Shown here: positions 11,131 through 22,576 of the stretch, in pieces | Layout of the letters: every line of letters begins with the position of its first letter | Position numbering within the stretch: the first letter of the stretch is position 1 | Assembly (NCBI GenBank): GCA_029204225.1 | Contig: CM055106.1 | Coordinates: 36,180,361 to 36,244,360 of the forward strand | Direction of reading: 5' to 3' | DNA length: 64,000 nucleotides | Source: Diphasiastrum complanatum | Lineage: Eukaryota > Streptophyta > Lycopodiopsida > Lycopodiales > Lycopodiaceae | Notes under the pieces: model-generated | Seen by the model: only the letters and a program-made list of their open reading frames with translations | The model's database searches: none | Told to the model about the DNA's origin: nothing | Made by a program: the position numbers and the translations under genes

Positions 11131-12325
11131 GTAGTACTTGATTCGGGAGCCACCTCACATTTATGTGGACAACACTCTAGTACTTTGTAGGAGTGAGCAG
11201 CTAATTGCTGAAGTAAAGATAGACATCTCAAAACATTTCGAGATAGTGGATCTGGGAGAAGCTAGGTGTTACCTAGGCTTACAAATTGAAAGGGACTATG
11301 AGGGAGGCAAGTTATACCTTCACCAGTCCAGATACACCCAAAAAATCCTAGAGGACTTTGGGATGCTGAATTGCAAAGGAGCGAACACTCCAATGCTTGC
11401 AGGGACGGTGCTAACAAATGACGACTGTCCAAAGACTAAGGAAGAAAGGGAACAGATGCAGCTCACACCCTACAGGAGGCTGATAGGTTCACTGATGTAC
11501 CTTGTAGACAACACACATCCTGATATTGCTTATGTAGTATTCAGGATGAGCCAATTCTGCACAAATTTAGGCTCGACACATTGGAAGATTGCAAAACGAA
11601 TTTTGCAATATCTTCAGTTAACGAGGAATTATGGCTTGTGTTATTGTCGTGGTACAGGTCTCAGGATACTTTCCTACAACGATACTAGCTGGGCATCTCT
11701 CAGAGACGACTGTAAAAGCGTCTCAGGAGGATGCACCATCGCATCAGGAGCAGCAGTTCTCTGGGTCAACAAGAAGCAGACCATTGTAGCCCAGTCGTCT
11801 TGCGAAGCAGAGTACGTAGCAGCAACGAAGATGGCCAACAAAATAATTTGGCTAAGGCAATTCCTGGACGAATTGGGTGAAACAAGAAACGAGCCATTGG
11901 TCTTGCAAATGGACAACACCTCTGCAATACACCTGACAAAAGATCATGTGTTCCACTCAAGAACGAAGCACATTGTGATCAAGTATCACTTGATCAGGAA
12001 TCTGATTGAAAGGAAGATGATGCAGACCACCTTCATAGGAACAAAAGATATGGTTGCTGACATCTTCACTAAAGCTCTGGACAAAGGGCTCTTTGAGAGG
12101 CAAAGGAGCAGTCTCGGGATCATAAAGATACCATGCTTTGAGAGGGAGCTGAAGAAACAAAGTGTTTCTGATTACAAAGCCTTGCTAGCCTTTAGTCCTT
12201 CACTTGATGAAGATGTTCACGAACTCGAACATCTGGAGACACGAAAAACGAAGAGTTTTGCAAACACAAAAGTCAACGGAGACGAAAACGAACGGTTCAC
12301 GAACACGAACGGTTCGCAAACATGA
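11131..12325 (+). pseudogene. copia protease start fused to RT end and RNase H
   Basis: The frame opens with the aspartic protease motif VVLDSGATSHLCG at 11131-11169, and 11138-12325 is open. Directly overlapping the protease motif it passes into the RT catalytic block in the other frame, IYVDNTLV, where copia elements have YVDD. Next come the RT thumb/connection (FEIVDLGEARCYLGLQIER, YTQKILEDFGM) and RNase H (SYNDTSWASLRDDCKSVSGG, SSCEAEYVAA, DNTSAIHL, H..RTKHI). It ends with an element-specific tail rich in Lys, Glu and Asn. Protease C-terminus, integrase and RT fingers/palm are missing, removed between two near-identical TTATGTGGA sequences. The second catalytic Asp is Asn, so no RT activity is expected even apart from the deletion. 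Confidence 0.88.
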
Positions 12326-12475
12326 AGGATCCATGAACGAGATTTCTTTGCGATCCACCAAGAGAGAAAGGCAGATGGGATAAGCGAAACCAACGGTGGA
12401 AATGAAATTCGTTCTGTCCTCGCGCTCCAAGGAGTACCACCAGAGATCACGCAAGTACCCAGAAGTACATAGATC
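12140..12475 (+). repeat. copia 3' region with CACGAA repeats, shared with 42645-42970
   Basis: Starting in the RNase H tail (SDYKALLAF) and running through many GAACACGAA/CACGAAAG units to ACGCAAGTACCCAGAAG, this stretch closely matches 42645-42970 in the same orientation. It is the 3' end of the coding tail plus untranslated region of one copia family. Confidence 0.8.
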
Positions 12476-12489
12476 TGACTTGATGGCAT

Positions 12490-13250
<761 letters not shown>

Positions 13251-13607
13251 ATGAGGGGGACGGTCGTGAGGGCAACGATCAGCGGGCAGCCAAGAGTGAG
13301 AGAGGAGAGAGCCGATGGGAAGCAATGGGTACGGGAGAGAGTCGGCGGGAGCAATTGCTACTAAATACAGGAGGGTATAAGAGAGAGGGGGAGGCGGTGG
13401 GGAGCAATTGATACTAAATACGGGAGGAATTGTTGCTTACATTCCTACTTACATTCTTTTAAAAAAAATGCAAAATCAAAAAACTTAAAAGAAAATGCAG
13501 AGTGTGTGTCTAAGGGGTGTTGTTAACCCACCCTACTATTCCTAGGCGTGACATAGGGTAGTAGACCGAGTTAACACATCCCTTACACTCTCTCTCTCTA
13601 GAATATA

Positions 13608-13727
<120 letters not shown>

Positions 13728-13749
13728 TACATACATACTAGTAAAGAGT

Positions 13750-13960
13750 GCCCGTCGTTGACGGGCAATGGCAGCCGATCTAGGTGACGGCCGATGATTT
13801 GAAAATTCAGTATGTCGTTGACGGGCGATGATTTTTTGACCTAGCTTTTGGCCGATGATCTAGTGGGTATGCCCGTCGTTGACGGGAGACCGCCGACGAT
13901 CTGGGTGACGACCGATGATTTGGGTGGCCGATGGTTTAGGAGGAAAGTCGATGGTCGTTG
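13750..13960. repeat. Hairpin repeat array (CCCGTCGTTGACGGG)
   Basis: A perfect hairpin, GCCCGTC-GTT-GACGGGC, lies at 13750-13766. A second copy is at 13871-13886, with weaker copies near 13811 (TGTCGTTGACGGGC) and 13940. The spacers repeat GGTGACGGCCGATGAT-like text, giving a degenerate array with a period of roughly 60-120 bp. Confidence 0.8.
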
Positions 13961-14144
13961 ACAGATGGCAGATGAAGTCGAATGTGGCTGCATCTTTACA
14001 TTGGCCAATATTGGTTACAAACAATATTAAGTTTTGACCAATATTTTGGGTTGCGACCAATAGTCTATGTGGCGACCGATTCACATGGGTCGAAACGCAT
14101 GTTGGGGGTGGAGTACGGGTGTGCATTATCACTCTCACCTGTCC

Positions 14145-15323
<1,179 letters not shown>

Positions 15324-15339
15324 ATACACACATTCAGAA

Positions 15340-15795
15340 ATTGCTACCATTGAACGTTGATAATATACAAATCCAAATCACGCTTTATATAAATGTTGAG
15401 GAAGAACTTGTGATGGCAAGGTTAGAGAGCTGCAACATTTGATCAAGAGAGAAAAAGAGAGAGATACATGCATTCAGAAATTGCTATTATTAAATGTTGA
15501 TAATATACAAATTCAAATTACGCTTCACATAAACGTTGAGGAAGAACTTGCGATGGCAAGGTCAAAGACATAGCTGAGCCGAAGCCAATCAAACATTTTT
15601 CATTATTTATTTCTTTGCATACACGCATTCAGAAACATAAATGTTTCAAATAGCAGAGGCTACTCTTGAATCTATGAACAAAATACTATCAACAAAAATT
15701 GCTATCATTAGACGTTGATAATATACAAATCCAAATCACGCTTCACATAAACATTGAGGAAGGGCTTGCGATGGCAAGGTCAGAGAGGTCACGTA
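15340..15795. repeat. Three diverged copies of a 95-bp unit
   Basis: Units begin with AAATTGCTA(C/T)(C/T)ATT at about 15347, 15477 and 15698 and end with GGCAAGGT(T/C)AGAGA. Each contains GTTGATAATATACAAAT and TTGAGGAAG. Two copies follow a CATTCAGAAATTGC lead-in. They are separated by unequal spacers, so this is a broken rather than regular array. One copy abuts the GA microsatellite. Confidence 0.8.
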
Positions 15796-15901
15796 GTAAT
15801 AAGAACAAACTGTAATGCAATAAGAACACAAACTGTAATGTACATAATCTTGACGACGAAAGTAGCTTAACAATAGAAATTCTCAAGCACCCCCCATCTC
15901 C

Positions 15902-16342
15902 ATGGGAGAGCAATGTCTACAAATGAAATCACCTCAACAACTATGGGGACTTGCACCTTCAGTGCCCTCTTCTTTCAAGGGGCTTTCGCCTGCTTTTCAA
16001 AAACCTCTGTTTATGCTGGATGACCCTTTTGTTTATCAGCAAAGATCTAACCCACTACCTGGCCTCCCCATGGGTCAGCACCCTTCTGTATTTCCTTTGA
16101 TGGTTCCCAAACCCTCTTCAACCCCACCCCATCCAAAGCATTTTAGATCTCTTCTGGCAGGATATCAACATCCGTTTATTAAGAAATAGAAATTCAATCA
16201 AATTCCAAAAGAAGTAGTTGATGCTCCCATTTATCCTCCCTTCAATGAAGATAAGATGAATCTCCATGAAAAGGTAGAAAATTCAGAATACCAAGAGACT
16301 CTGCTTGCTAGATTAGCAGGTGAGCATCATCTACAGAAGTTG
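15902..16342 (+). pseudogene. Exon of an unrecognised Pro-rich protein, one internal stop
   Basis: The frame from ATG 15902 is open for 95 codons, meets TAG at 16187, and stays open in the same frame to 16342, where a consensus donor follows (TTG|GTAAGT). The peptide is Pro/Ser/His-rich and looks disordered (LPGLPMGQHPSVFPLM, KPSSTPPHPKHF). After the stop it turns charged (LHEKVENSEYQETLLARLAG, EHHLQKLV). The exon ends in phase 0, and the exons at 17064 and 17658 begin in phase 0, so all probably belong to one gene. I do not recognise the family; an RNA-regulatory protein with a disordered N-terminus is only a guess. One stop in otherwise clean coding sequence suggests a recent pseudogene or a gene fragment. 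Confidence 0.5.
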
Positions 16343-17063
16343 GTAAGTCAGTAAGTTGCCGTGGAGATCTAAAGGCAACAATGTGATGGAGAAACAACAT
16401 GGAACTTCAAATTGTCACGCTCCAAAGGTGATCTATGTATTCGGAAGACCTTTTAAAAGAATGAGCAGTTCTCAAAGCTCAGGCTATTTCAAATTGGCAC
16501 ATGGCATTCCTCCCACAGTTCTGAAAATATAAATGTGATTCCTGTTGCAAATATTGCATGGATAAGAAAATAATCTTCTTCATTGCTTTGTCAGGAGTTA
16601 CGTCAGCTGCTTTAAGGTCATTAGAAAGTCTCATAGACCTTTTAGCATCACAATGAGCAGTACACATGTAAAGAAGTATACTGAATGTAATGGCTTCAAG
16701 TTAACATGTATGTCTTGGCATCTGTTCATATAGTTGAAATGCCTGTTCATAGAAATTTGTTCGAGCTAGAGCTTTTATCATCGAGTATTATCTGTACTTG
16801 AATTTTGGAACAAAAAGCGTTGTATCTTCTGATTTGTGGGAAATCATCATACAAAATTTTTTGCTTGTTCGCGTAGTTGCAACATGTATTTCTTTTACAA
16901 ACAGTAATACTCTGGGATGTGTACATTAGACTTGCAAGTAGTCGGTAATTATAAGTATGTGGTTCTTGACTCTTTGCAGCAGTTATCAACTTATTGTGAT
17001 ACGCTTCCAAAATGTTATGTTGGAAATTCTGATCACCTTGTTTCTTGATAATTCATATTTTAG
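16343..17063. other. Intron-like sequence between exons
   Basis: AT-rich sequence from a GTAAGT donor to a TTTTAG acceptor. Its second half (from about 16855) is repeated almost exactly at 17443-17657, upstream of the second exon copy. No open frame of note was found. Confidence 0.5.
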
Positions 17064-17420
17064 CTAAGGGATATTGTTGAGCGGTTTACATTCAAGAGCA
17101 TATCACAATAGAAAGCCATTAATGGCTTTTGGTCATTATGTGCTCAATGAAGTTCATACCATGTCTGAGCATGAAGTGCAGGATGGGACAAATGAAGACC
17201 ATCAGACCACTTATGGGAGAAACAAAGCCAATCCAGCTATGAATGCTTGGGATGCAGATCAGAATAGAATGAGCAGCTTGGGTAGTGCACTTGAAGACAA
17301 CATTCCCCTGGATGTTGCAGCCCTTTCAACTGACACTGATGCTTATCGTCTGAACACTAAGAAAAGGAGTGTGGATGGATTCAATTTGTGTAACACATGC
17401 ATGCCAACAGATGGGACATG
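17064..17420 (+). pseudogene. Duplicated exon, copy 1 (frameshifted)
   Basis: After the acceptor TTTTAG the exon begins LRDIVERF, then one extra T compared with copy 2 shifts the frame into a TAG. Past the shift the other frame is open to 17420: RKPLMAFGHYVLNEVHTMSE, then a Thr/Asn-rich, polar stretch with SSLGSALEDNIPLDVAALST. The sequence equals copy 2 (17658) over about 170 bp and then continues beyond it, so copy 1 keeps more of the exon. The family is not recognised. Confidence 0.45.
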
Positions 17421-17657
17421 ACACATAAGAGTGGGTAGAAATTTTTTGCTTGTTCGCGTAGTTGCAACAGATATTTCTTTTACAAACACTAATACTCCGG
17501 GATGTGCACATTAGACTTGCAAGCAGTCTGTAAATATAAGTATGTGGTTCTTGACTCTCTACAACAGTTATAGAAGGTTGTCAACTTATTGTGATACGCT
17601 TCCAAAATGTTATGTTGAAATTCTGATCACCTTGTTTCTTGATAATTCATATTTTAG

Positions 17658-17951
17658 CTAAGGGATATTGCTGAGCGGTTACATCCAGGAGCATATCGCA
17701 ATAGAAAGCGATTATTGGCTTTTGGTGGTCATGTGCTCAATGAAGTTCATACCATGTCCGAGCATGAAGTGCAGGATGGGACAAATGAAGACAATCAAAC
17801 CACTTATGGGAGAAACAAACCCAATCTAGATGCTATGATACGTTCAAGAAAATATATCAGATGCTTAATTAACATACTTGCAAAGCTGTTGTGTATCTGC
17901 AAAGCGGCTGTGAATTTGCAGAGCAGCTGTGAATCTGCAAAGAGGCTGTAA
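17658..17951 (+). pseudogene. Duplicated exon, copy 2 (frame intact at its start)
   Basis: From the TTTTAG acceptor the frame reads LRDIAERLHPGAYRNRKRLL, AFGGHVLNEVHTMSEHEVQD and a Thr/Asn-rich stretch in one piece. It is in the phase expected from the donor at 16342, so copy 2 keeps the ancestral frame that copy 1 lost. After about 17830 it departs from copy 1 and runs into a short tandem repeat before stopping at 17949. It is probably a gene remnant with a tandemly duplicated exon and intron. Confidence 0.5.
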
Positions 17952-17980
17952 ATTTGCAAAGCGTGAATCTGCAAACGATG
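17878..17980. repeat. Short tandem repeat, unit near 21 bp (CTGCAAAGCGGCTGTGAAT)
   Basis: Five imperfect copies of TGCAAAG(C)-GCTGTGAAT occur in a row, directly after the second exon copy. The repeat contributes the Lys/Ala/Cys-rich end of that frame. Confidence 0.8.
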
Positions 17981-18240
17981 AACATATCATATGCACAAAC
18001 CATTTTAATGCTATCAAGCAGTCGGATTGCTCTCATCCCCCCTACTCAAAACTGTCAGGTTTATCTGCCTTGGAGTTTTTCTGATGATTTCCTTCATGAT
18101 TTCCTTTAGTCAACGCCTATATCGCGATCTAGATTAACTTTACCTTCATCACCCTCTGCCAACGCTGACTCCATCATCGCTGGGCATGTGTAGAAAAAGA
18201 ATCAGCAGAACTTATCTTTGAAACATGTAATAGAAAAATA
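17981..18240. other. No gene recognised
   Basis: No coding or repeat structure is visible before the GA-rich stretch. Confidence 0.4.
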
Positions 18241-18257
18241 GAAAACAAAAACAGTTC

Positions 18258-18445
18258 GTGTGGGAGAGAGAGAGAGAGAGAGCTGGGTAGTTCTTTGAGA
18301 GAGAGAGAGAGTTTTTCAAAAATTATAAGAAAAAGAAGTAGCAGTGAAGGAGAGAAGGAGGAGGCGCGATCCAGAGAGAAAGAGAACTCGCGATCAAGAT
18401 CGAGAGAGAGCGTGCACGCTGGGGGGAAATACAATTTGAATGTGT
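18258..18445. repeat. GA-rich low-complexity sequence
   Basis: Interrupted GA tracts (18265-18281, 18296-18312) and a purine-rich stretch run to 18412. A short TG run at about 18439-18452 follows. Confidence 0.85.
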
Positions 18446-18627
18446 GTGTGTGTGACTGTGTGAAAAAAAAGAGAGACTTGTATGTGTTTTTTTATTATTA
18501 TTTTTAAACATCATTTTTTTTAGCTCTTCTCTTTGTAGAATGGGTGACATTTTTTGCGAGCAGTGTGACATTTTTGGCAGCACAGGGTTAATTTTTTACG
18601 GCAACCCTTACACTCTCTCTCTTAAAT

Positions 18628-18628
<1 letters not shown>

Positions 18629-18716
<88 letters not shown>

Positions 18717-18752
18717 TATATGTACATATATATGTGTGTATATATATATATG
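18629..18752. repeat. (CATA)n(TA)n(CA)n compound microsatellite
   Basis: CATA units (18632-18655), TA units (to about 18675), CA units (18676-18711) and a final mixed ATATGTA stretch. It abuts the end of the minus-strand gag remnant. Confidence 0.95.
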
Positions 18753-19078
18753 ATCCAACTGGTTGCCATCCCATCGTATGGATTGCAGCAAATTGTGAAG
18801 ATGCATCACTGAAGCAACAGTCCTCACTTCATACTTCTGCTTTAGTCTTTACCATGCTGCATGGCTGCTTTCACAGTCTTCAATCTGCATGAGTAGTTCT
18901 TCATTGATGGATGAAACGATGATCGCCATTGCACGCTCATCCTTTCTGATCCACTCAGCTCTCCTCGGGTCTCCCTTTGGAGGCTGCACCTCTATGAGTT
19001 CAGTCACCAACCAGATGCCTTCACCCTTCATAAGTGTTTTGATTTTGAATTTTCATACCCTGTAGTTTCCGCCATCAA
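18752..19078 (-). pseudogene. copia gag fragment (UBN2-type)
   Basis: On the minus strand the frame reads LDGGNYRV, stop, KFKIKTLMKGEGIWLVTELI, MAIIVSSINEELLMQIEDCE, HAAW, stop, RLKQKYEVRTVASVMHLHNL, then QSIRWDGNQLDH. This is the capsid part of a copia gag: a GGNY-V-KFKI start, then AW-LK-Y. Both internal stops sit where Trp or another conserved residue is expected; the first (TGA) lies at the Trp of the family W-K motif. The remnant is cut at one end by the microsatellite. It is related to the forward gag at 10112, which shares KGEG-W and AIIVSS. Confidence 0.8.
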
Positions 19079-19099
19079 GACTGATTGCTATCCTTGTCT

Positions 19100-19600
19100 G
19101 GATCGTTGTAACCATATCGTGTTGCCTAGAGAATCACTGTTTATCCTTATGATTGTCAAGCACAATTGTCTCTCAAACAACTTCAGGTTATCACTACAAC
19201 AATCTATGCCCACAATGGACAATTTATTTTACATTAGAAGCTCATGTATTATCTTGTTAGGCACGATAACAAGTTGTGGCCTATGTCATTTTGAGGTCGA
19301 TGCTAGACTAGATAGAAATATACAGAGAGGGTTTGGAACCATTGTTGGAGTAAGGCGGAGAAATTGACATACTAAGAAGTCAGAATATCGACATATATTA
19401 TGTTTAAATATTTTGATCACTCAATGGTATGTGATGCGAAAAACTTTGATAAAATAGATACTACAATGTTTATTGAATGGATCATTTGTCATAACAAGAC
19501 CTAAAATTAAATCAAGCATATAAACAATTTGCGAAATACAATAGATTTTTTTTTTCACTGTAGCCTAGTGTGTCAGAATCCGGCACACTAATATTCTATC
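19100..19600. other. No gene recognised
   Basis: AT-rich. A CACTACAACAA sequence at about 19193 could be a CACTA-type terminus, with a weak reverse-complement counterpart near 20178. The evidence is too thin to call an element. Confidence 0.3.
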
Positions 19601-19609
19601 GAATTCGTT

Positions 19610-19890
19610 GGCATGAAAAACCCTAAAAAACTGTCGGAGGGATGTTAGAAATTTTTGACAGCTTTTAAAATGCTCTTTGTTTGTCCGAAAACTGTAGAGA
19701 ATGTTAGAATCTGACATTGGTAAAAAAATTTCGGATTTCAACATTTTATAAAATTCTAAAATATTTGTCGGAGCTATGTCAAAATTTTTTGACAGATTTT
19801 AAACATTCCTCTGTCCGTTGGTAAGCTGCAGGCAGTGTCGGAATTTGACACTGGTAAAAATTTGTTGGATTCCGACGTCCTGATCTCTTT
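19610..19890. repeat. Two diverged tandem copies of a 135-bp unit
   Basis: Copy 1 is anchored at TGTCGGAGGGATGTTAGAAA (19632) and copy 2 at TGTCGGAGCTATGTCAAAAT (19766). Both continue TTTTTGACAG(A)TTTTAAA..., then TGACA(T/C)TGGTAAAAA and a (G/C)GGATTCC/GGATTTC ending. GTCGGA and its reverse complement TCCGAC recur. They may be subterminal repeats of a DNA transposon. Confidence 0.6.
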
Positions 19891-20239
19891 TGCCAGTGTT
19901 GCACGTGGATGTCGTCTTTCAACGTCCACATCATGGTCTATGTGGATGTCAAAAAGCAACATGTTTCAGATTTTGGTGACACATTTTGAATTTCAATTTG
20001 GCGCCATGCTGGTCATCAGAAACCTAGATCTATCAAATTCTGATGTGTCGAATTCTGACGGAAAGTTTCTGACAGATTTCCCAACATGATTTTCGTCAAA
20101 TCTTTCAACATCCAGAAATGTGACAAATTTTGTTTACGAGATTTTACGGCACAAAACATGACAAACTACCAGTTTGTGTTGTTGTGTCTTCTCTTGTACT
20201 TAATCACATGGATGGGGGGTGAAGTTGATTGAGCATTGA

Positions 20240-20345
20240 CCTTCAGTTCTTTTTTGGTTCGGTGGTTTAGTTCCATAGCTCTCCTTTTGGTGTTTGCAAG
20301 AGTATTTTAAGGATCTATATAAGGCGTTCTTTACAACAATGCAAG
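20240..20345. repeat. Inverted-repeat arm 1a (partner 25525-25640)
   Basis: GGTTTAGTTCCATAGCTCTC through GCAAGTCAATC matches the reverse complement of 25525-25640 over about 100 bp at roughly 85-90% by eye. Confidence 0.75.
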
Positions 20346-20629
20346 TCAATCTGAAATTTTCGATGAAATACCAAATGTCTAAAATGGATCTAAATTGAAG
20401 TAAATATAAAATTTCAATTGAAGTAGATATATTGCATGAAAACATTACGTAAACTCATCAATTGAAAGGTGCTCCAATATGATTCTCAATTTTACTTTAG
20501 TAACTAAATAATCAATATTTCTAGTCAAGGTGATGTCTTATGTCCTTTCCCTCGGTTACGTGTTAATACAATTATTTAGTTAATTATAATGGTTGAAAAT
20601 GCTTTAAAATGACTTTAAAACACTTTGAT

Positions 20630-21245
20630 GTCAATGGAAAAATTGAATGGTGAAAACTTTCCAATTCGGAAACTAAACTTACAAAGCAATTCTTCTGGAA
20701 AAGAATCTTTGGCCTATAGTGATGGGGGAAATTGAACCCGATGAAGGTGACACTGCTAAATAGTGCTCGAGAAAGTCGACAAAGTATAAGAATGGAATCA
20801 ACAAGTTTTCTCAAAAACTAATATCATAAAATATCTGACGGTTTTATCATACAAGCATATATACCATTTTATGAGTAAAAGTCTTCAAAAGACTGAGAAG
20901 TCTATAAACTGTAAGTTTTTGAGGCTTATTTGATAATTTGGTTCTAAATTAGTAAATCCAAGACTTCTAGAGTATTTGGGATGCTTTGACTAATATACTT
21001 GATAGTAAAACTATGGCTAATAAGTTACATCTAAAGAGGAAATTGATGCAATTGAGAATGACTAAAAATGATTCCATGACAACTCATATTGCATCAATTC
21101 AAGGTATTATGGATGAATTAGCCGCAATTGGAGTCAAAATCGATGATGATGAAGCTGTCATGACTATCCTTGGAAGTTTACCAACCTTCCTTTCATTATT
21201 ATACTTCCATGATAAGAAATTTAATAAAAATTTCAAATATTAACA
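20630..21245 (+). pseudogene. copia gag fragment
   Basis: In shifting frames the region reads EKLNGENFPIRKLNLQS, LWPIVMGEIEPDEGDTAK and then, from about 20975, a clean stretch TNILDSKTMANKLHLKRKLM, QLRMTKNDSMTTHIASIQGI and DDDEAVMTILGSLPTF. This is the UBN2 capsid domain of a copia gag. The N-terminal part is separated from the rest by a roughly 120-bp segment (20810-20930) that has an inverted partner at 25925-26045. The frame stops at 21241, after which a decayed GGQNNRS stretch suggests the start of the region before the zinc knuckle. No pol follows. Confidence 0.8.
20810..20925. repeat. Inverted-repeat arm 2a (partner 25925-26045)
   Basis: The stretch from TTCTCAAAAACTAATATC to GTTTTTGAGGC matches the reverse complement of 25925-26045. 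It interrupts the copia gag remnant. Confidence 0.75.
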
Positions 21246-21282
21246 ATCAAATTTTGGAGGTCAAAACAATAGATCTACTTAT

Positions 21283-21462
21283 ATCTGCATCTCAAACATC
21301 TCAAAATCAACATTAAATTCCTCTGAGTAAGGCCTCACATGCATAATGTCTCCTAAAAAATAAGAAAGTCCCAAGGGCATAAGTCTCATTACCTTACCTC
21401 TATCAGCCTTCCTAATGTAATAATTTTCATTGGCCAAGCATTCAATCTGCTCTCCGATCTAA
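21283..21462 (-). pseudogene. Small coding fragment, family unknown
   Basis: On the minus strand a 59-codon frame is open after a possible acceptor (TTAG): GEQIECLANENYYIRKADRG, KVMRLMPLGLSYFLGDIMHV, RPYSEEFNVDFEMFEMQI, stop. The amino-acid composition looks like genuine protein, which is unusual beside the surrounding AT-rich noise. No family is recognised. It could be an exon of a lost gene or a transposon accessory fragment. Confidence 0.3.
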
Positions 21463-21559
21463 TTTACATAAGACTTGAATTGCTTGTGATGTGAAAATAT
21501 TGTAGAATTTAAGCATTTACAAAAAGCCAAAACCAATTCTCAAGGTGGTTTCAGACTAC

Positions 21560-21985
21560 ACTGCTTGTTGGAAGCTCCAATTTCTAGCAATTATTGCTTA
21601 TGAATAATCTATCCACCCTCGGTTCTAGCAGAATTTGGTTTTAGTATTCAATGTATGATGTTTGACATTTGCAAGATGCCGAATGCCATTCGGATGTGCA
21701 AGGAGGGTTGGCTGTAGGAGGCCTTGTGATTCGTGGATGCGAGTTTTGCTAAGGGCTTACGAACAATTGCTGTCACCTACGTGTGCATATGTTGAAGCAT
21801 TGCGACAATTTAAGGTTTTTATCACATGGATGCTGTCTTCCCCAGGATCCATTATAGCCTCACAATTGGGTATTTCAGTTCATTTTTTCCTTGGAAGCTC
21901 CAATTTTTTGCAATGAACTACCTCCTGTCCACCCTCATTTCTAGCGAAACGTGGTTTTAGGGTTTAATTGTGTGTATATAATGTT
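21560..21985 (+). pseudogene. Partial, broken copy of the PPR gene 5' end with its upstream flank
   Basis: 21676-21835 matches the first 160 bp of the PPR coding sequence at 22577: ATGCCGAATGCCATTCGG against ATGCGGAATGCCATCCGG, then the same order through to the GTCACCTA(C/T)GTG block. It contains an in-frame TAG and several indels, so the copy is dead. The flanking text TTGGAAGCTCCAATTT...GTGGTTTTAG occurs at about 21568-21643 and again at 21889-21960, showing that the duplicated segment included upstream sequence. Confidence 0.75.
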
Positions 21986-22098
21986 TGTTATTTTGGAGTA
22001 CCAACCTCCCGAGCAACTCTTAGGGTGGCGACCATAACAAATCTTGAGGGTGGCCCTCGTATCATGAATTATTTAGGGGGGCAGCCCCCACCCGCCAA

Positions 22099-22425
22099 CA
22101 AGCTCTCTCTCTCTCTCCCTCCCTCTCTCTATATCTCTCTCTTTCCCCTGCTGTTGCGCTCTCTCTCCCTCTCCCTCCCCCTCTCTCTCTCTCTCTCTCT
22201 CTATCTCCCTCTGTCACAGCCAAAAATTAGCCAAACGTCAATTACGCGGTTTATTTTATGGGCTCTCTCTGTCGACACACTTGGCATCCCTCTCTCTCAT
22301 TCTCTCTTTCTCTCTCTCCTGCGCAGGCAGCAGGGTGCGCTGTGTCTCTCTCTCTCTCTGAGCATCAGGCCGCTCTCTCTCTCTCTCTCTTCAGGCAGCA
22401 AAGCGCTCTCTCTAACTCAGCAGCT
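22099..22425. repeat. CT-rich low-complexity leader
   Basis: Interrupted (CT)n and CTCTCTCC runs lie just upstream of the PPR gene. A pyrimidine-rich region in this position could be promoter or 5'UTR. The long open frame across it (21968-22543) encodes only Ser/Leu runs and is not a credible protein. Confidence 0.85.
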
Positions 22426-22576
22426 AACTTTCAAACGAGTTGGTGACTATTTGCCTCAACAAATGCCAGCGGGGCTAATGTTGATTGCAGGTGTAGGAGG
22501 TTTGTATTACAGTAGCTTTAGCTATGCCAAAGCAAGCGTCTAAATGTATGGTATGTAGGAGACTTACATCTGGAAG

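Larger units (their letters stand above)
9720..12330 (+). mobile_element. Ty1/copia element, internally deleted
   Basis: A copia LTR end (…TTTTCCTACA, to 9892) is followed by a TTGGTATCATAGC primer site at 9893, and similar TGGTATCA copies recur at about 9932 and 9978. Gag, zinc knuckles, the protease active site, the end of the reverse transcriptase and the whole RNase H follow in order. Integrase and most of the RT are missing. The LTR is cut on its 5' side by the gypsy leader. Confidence 0.85.

Noticed and set aside
13750-13960. CRISPR-like array
   Set aside because: Repeats are few, imperfect and palindromic with similar spacers, and the window is clearly plant nuclear DNA.
19193-20190. 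A defined CACTA transposon
   Set aside because: A CACTACAACAA start is present but the expected inverted terminus is imperfect and no 3-bp target duplication could be shown.
21968-22543. 191-codon frame just upstream of the PPR gene
   Set aside because: Mostly Ser/Leu/Pro runs from the CT-rich leader; it is in another frame and shows no domain. It is more likely leader or promoter sequence.
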